A stretch of 64,000 bases of DNA from the NCBI GenBank assembly GCA_025994075.1, contig JAMQGV010000007.1, positions 62,001 through 126,000 of the forward strand, read 5' to 3'. Position numbers and translations under genes: made by a program. Positions 61,066 to 64,000 of the stretch are shown one piece after another (the first letter of the stretch is position 1; each line of letters opens with the position of its first letter). The notes below the pieces were generated by a model that saw only the letters and a list, made by a program, of their open reading frames with translations, was not told the DNA's origin and did no database searches. Source of the DNA: Vicinamibacteria bacterium (lineage in GTDB: Bacteria; Acidobacteriota; Vicinamibacteria; Fen-336).

Positions 61066-62967
61066 CTAGGGCCTCAAGCCACGTTGGCGCGCCCACTCTC
61101 CTGCGCTCAGCAGGGCGAAGAGAGCGTGGCCGCTTGCCCGGTCGCCCGTCTCGGCTCGGGCCCTGAGGGCCGTTGAGGCTCGTCGGTCGAACAGGCCGCA
61201 GGCCAGGGCTCCCTCGAACAGGCCGTCCACGCGTGAGCGCGTTCCCGGATCGTGGAGATCGCGTGCGAACGAAGTGTTGAAGCCGGACTTGGGTCGCTCC
61301 GCAGTCCGGTTTCCGAGCCATCGGCGTGCCAGGCGCCGGAGCGGGATCTTTCCGGTCGAGCCTTGCCTCAACGCCCCCGCGGCCACCGCCAGCGACGCTT
61401 CGACCAGCTCATGATCCAGGAGGGGGACGCGACCCTCGAGGCCCCAGGCCATCGTCATCCGATCCGCCTTGGGCATCATTTCGTCGACGAGCGACGTCTG
61501 CAGGTCGACGGCGAGCATCCGATGCAGCGGCGAGACCTCTTCGGGTCGGCTCCAGAGGTCGCGGACCCGTCTCTCGTGACGCCTCGTGTCGACCTGCTCG
61601 CGCGCCTCGGCCCGCAGCAGGCCGAGGGCGAGCGGCGCGGGCAGCACCCGCAGGCGGAAGAGGTACTCGCGGGCCGGGTCCTGGCCGAGCGCATCGACGA
61701 GGTAGGCCGCGTGGTCCGCGCGCGGGCCCAGCCAGGCGCGGGCGACGGGCAGCAGGGTGGACCCGAGCAGACTCGCCGGGCCGCGGAGGGCCCGCGGCAT
61801 CCAGGCGACGCGCGCCGGGAGCTCCCCCAGGGGGCGATGGCGGGGATAGCCCGCGAGGACCTCGTCGCCGCCGTCTCCCGTCAGCACGACCTTCACCTGG
61901 CGCGAGGCCGCCCGGGCCAGGCGGTAGAGGGGCACCGCGCTCAGCAGGCCGAGCGGCTGATCCATGGCGGCGACGACGCTTTCGAAGTCGTCCAGCAACG
62001 TGCCGCCGACGTCGAGACTGCTGTGGACCGTGCCCAGCCGCCGAGCTGTTTCGCTGGCCCAGGGGCTCTCGTCCACCGGATCGCCCGGAAAGGCCGCCGA
62101 GAACGTCTGCAGCGGCCGCCCGGCGGCGGCCATGGCGTAGGCCGTCACGAGGCCGGAATCGAGTCCTCCCGATAGGAAGGCTCCGACCTCGACGTCGGCC
62201 ACCATGTGCAGGCGCAGGCTCTCGCTCAGTCGTTGGTCCAGGGTTCGGGTCGCGGCCTCCTCGTCGAGGTCGCGCGAAGGCGGGATCGTCAGACTCCAGT
62301 ACCGGTGGAGCCGCGAGGCACCGTCAGCCGCCACCACAAGAGCGGTTCCCGGCTCGAGTTGCCGCACCCCCGCCAGGAAGGTGTGGGGGCCTGGGGGCGT
62401 CAGCAACGAGAGCTGGTCGAACAAGCTCGTCCAGTCGAGGCGACGCTCCACGCCTGGGAATGCAGCGAGCGCGTCGAGCGTGGAGGCGAACGAGATCCCG
62501 GCACTGGACTCGTGCAGGAAGAGCGGCTTGATGCCGAACCGGTCCCGGGCCAGCAGCAGGCGGCGGCGCCGCGCGTCCCACAGCGCAAAGGCGAACATGC
62601 CCCGCACGCCGCGCAGCATCGCGGCGGGGTCGTCGGCGTGCTCGTCGTAGAGCCGCAGCAGGACCTCGGAGTCCGAGTCGGAGCGGAACGCGTGGCGTCC
62701 GCGCAGTGCGTCCCGGAGCTCGCGGTAGTTGTAGATCTCGCCGTTGAACACGAGCCGCAGTCGGCCGCCGTCGACGGCCATCGGCTGCGCCCCGCGTTCG
62801 GAGAGGTCGATGATCGCGAGCCGCCGGTGCACGAGTCCCAGGCCGGGTTCGGAATGCGCGCCCTGACCGTCGGGGCCCCGCGCAGCGAGGCGCGAGGCGG
62901 CCTGTGCCAGGACGGTGTCGTCCGGCAGGCGGCCTTCGAAAGAGAGGGTGCCGGCGATTCCGCACAT
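61066..62967 (-). CDS. asnB: Asparagine synthetase (glutamine-hydrolysing), copy 2
   Basis: A 633-residue paralogue of the protein at 35254-37137. Cys 2 directly follows the ATG at 62967 (CGIAGTLSFEG), so this start is right and an upstream ATG three codons earlier is wrong. RGPDGQGAHSEPG, HRRLAIIDLSERGAQPM, VFNGEIYNYREL, GAFLSGGLDSGLVTAYA and VVLTGDGGDEVLAGYPRH are all present. It transfers glutamine amide nitrogen to a carboxylate. Its place beside Wzm/Wzt suggests a uronic-acid or amino-acid amide in the polymer. GAGACT ends 8 nt upstream, as in copy 1. Confidence 0.93.
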   Translation of the reverse strand: MCGIAGTLSFEGRLPDDTVLAQAASRLAARGPDGQGAHSEPGLGLVHRRLAIIDLSERGAQPMAVDGGRLRLVFNGEIYNYRELRDALRGRHAFRSDSDSEVLLRLYDEHADDPAAMLRGVRGMFAFALWDARRRRLLLARDRFGIKPLFLHESSAGISFASTLDALAAFPGVERRLDWTSLFDQLSLLTPPGPHTFLAGVRQLEPGTALVVAADGASRLHRYWSLTIPPSRDLDEEAATRTLDQRLSESLRLHMVADVEVGAFLSGGLDSGLVTAYAMAAAGRPLQTFSAAFPGDPVDESPWASETARRLGTVHSSLDVGGTLLDDFESVVAAMDQPLGLLSAVPLYRLARAASRQVKVVLTGDGGDEVLAGYPRHRPLGELPARVAWMPRALRGPASLLGSTLLPVARAWLGPRADHAAYLVDALGQDPAREYLFRLRVLPAPLALGLLRAEAREQVDTRRHERRVRDLWSRPEEVSPLHRMLAVDLQTSLVDEMMPKADRMTMAWGLEGRVPLLDHELVEASLAVAAGALRQGSTGKIPLRRLARRWLGNRTAERPKSGFNTSFARDLHDPGTRSRVDGLFEGALACGLFDRRASTALRARAETGDRASGHALFALLSAGEWARQRGLRP

Positions 62968-63035
62968 CGTCGCCAAGTCTCGCCGAACTCAGGTGACACC
63001 GCACCCGGGCCGCGTCGGCGATACTTCACGCCCCG

Positions 63036-64000
63036 ATGGAGCCCAGAACGGAGCGTCCGCAGATCCTCCTCTACACGGCCCGGCTCGCCACGACCGGCGG
63101 CGGTCAGCACGCCCTCGCGCGCCTTGCGGTCGGGCTGAAGGAGCGCGGCTACCCGGTGCACGTGTTCACGGAACCGCCGTTCGACGCGGACCACCGATAC
63201 GTCCGGTGGCTCCGGCAGGCGGGGCTGGACGTCGATCTGCTGCCCGAGCACGATCCGGGCCCGCTGGCCCGCGCCGCGGGCGCCGCCCTACAATGGATGG
63301 GAGTGGTCCCGTGGGCCCTGGTCCGCGGCCGCGCGCTGCGCGCGTCTCGGGAGTCCCTCGCCGAGATCTTCAGCACCCTCCACGCGCGGCGCCGCTACCG
63401 GCGGATTCTCCGGGCCTTCACGCGAGCCGCAGACCCCCGACGCGCCATCCTGCACACTTGGGGGCCTTCTGCTCTCACGCCTGAACTGCTGGCCTGGGCT
63501 CGGGAGCGTCAAGTGCCGGTCCTGTACCACGAGATGGGAGAGGCCGACCCAGCCTACGTCAACACGTGGCGGCTGCACCGCACCGTCGAGACCGTGAGCG
63601 CTGCCGCTTGCGTCGTCTGCTGTTCGCCGACGATCGAACGAAACATCCGGGAGGTCTACGGCTACGAGGGCCCCGTCCACTCGATTCCGTTCCCCGTCGA
63701 TGACCCGCCGTCCGAGGTGCCTTCGCGTCCCCCGGGTGGCCCCGTGGTCTTCGGCGCCATCGGGCGCCTCGTGCCCCACAAGCGCCACTCGGAGCTGATT
63801 CGGGCCGTCAAGACCCTGCGCGAACAGGGGCTGGACGTGGAACTGCTGATCGCCGGCGACGGGCCCATTCGCGCCGAACTGGAGGGGCTGGTCGCCAGCC
63901 TCGGGCTGGCTTCCGCGGTCCGGTTCACCGGGGAGTTCGACAGCCTTGCGGCCGTGATGGCGGCGTTCGACGTGTTCGCGCTGACGTCCGCTTCCGAGTC
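63036..64000 (+). CDS. Glycosyltransferase family 4 (C-terminus cut by window edge)
   Basis: An open frame from ATG 63036 runs to the window end without a stop (321 complete codons). It reads LLYTARLATTGGGQHALARL (GT-B acceptor loop), HEMGEADPAYVN, VVCCSPTIERNIREVYGY, VVFGAIGRLVPHKRHSELIR, LLIAGDGPIRAELEGL, VRFTGEFDSLAAVMAAFDVF and ends at ALTSASE, just where the donor-binding glutamates begin. TACTTC ends 8 nt before the ATG. It is divergent from asnB copy 2. Confidence 0.9.
   Translation, partial: MEPRTERPQILLYTARLATTGGGQHALARLAVGLKERGYPVHVFTEPPFDADHRYVRWLRQAGLDVDLLPEHDPGPLARAAGAALQWMGVVPWALVRGRALRASRESLAEIFSTLHARRRYRRILRAFTRAADPRRAILHTWGPSALTPELLAWARERQVPVLYHEMGEADPAYVNTWRLHRTVETVSAAACVVCCSPTIERNIREVYGYEGPVHSIPFPVDDPPSEVPSRPPGGPVVFGAIGRLVPHKRHSELIRAVKTLREQGLDVELLIAGDGPIRAELEGLVASLGLASAVRFTGEFDSLAAVMAAFDVFALTSASE

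Noticed and set aside
1..64000. tRNA, rRNA, riboswitch or CRISPR elements
   Set aside because: I saw no cloverleaf-like segment, conserved rRNA block or spacer array while reading; a covariance-model scan would be the decisive test.

Overview
The window is a GC-rich (roughly 70 %) bacterial chromosome segment, most likely from Acidobacteriota. The evidence is indirect: two Oar-type TonB-dependent receptors with an N-terminal carboxypeptidase-regulatory-like domain, a CadC-like winged helix fused through one membrane segment to a TolB-like propeller, many PP2C/SpoIIE phosphatases, and dense coding on both strands. I would not name a class or genus. I found no rRNA, tRNA, CRISPR array, transposase or prophage. 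Both ends cut genes: a membrane protein at 1 and a glycosyltransferase at 64000.

Layout. 1-10.1 kb is mostly housekeeping (malate dehydrogenase, RlmN, glutamine synthetase), plus a HAMP-SpoIIE phosphatase and a VapBC pair. 10-22.3 kb holds a penicillin-binding protein, a nucleotide-sugar dehydrogenase/glycosyltransferase pair, YchF, and a less GC-rich block in which two paralogous OafA-SGNH acyltransferases flank a polysaccharide deacetylase and a double-GNAT protein. 22.3-27.4 kb is a signalling island: an RsbW/RsbV/RsbU-like partner-switching operon, divergent from a PrsW-like membrane protease, an ECF sigma factor and a membrane-anchored protein made almost entirely of 37 nine-residue repeats. 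27.4-47.3 kb has WlbA-like oxidoreductase, CadC-like sensor, TonB receptor, nucleotidyltransferase pair, asparagine synthetase, a predicted metalloprotease-propeller-barrel fusion, a TPR protein and an aminotransferase/omega-amidase/FkbM operon. 47.3-64 kb is surface-glycan machinery: TruA, then GT2, sulfatase-like and LIC_10190-like membrane proteins, a second TonB receptor, and an O-antigen-type cluster (GT4, epimerase, Wzm, Wzt, methyltransferase, a second AsnB, GT4).

How the genes work together. Surface-polysaccharide functions recur along the window: precursor oxidation (AlgD-like, WlbA-like, epimerase), sugar transfer (at least five glycosyltransferases), decoration (acyl-, methyl- and amidotransferases, deacetylase, sulfatase-like) and ABC export (Wzm/Wzt). 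The most distinctive system is the PrsW - ECF sigma - repeat-protein cassette at 24397-27354. Its order suggests regulated intramembrane proteolysis of an unusual anti-sigma factor. It lies beside a partner-switching module that may control the acyltransferase gene starting 2 nt downstream.

At about fifteen unit starts a TAnnCT-like hexamer lies only 6-10 nt before the start codon with no Shine-Dalgarno, which suggests that leaderless transcription is common here.
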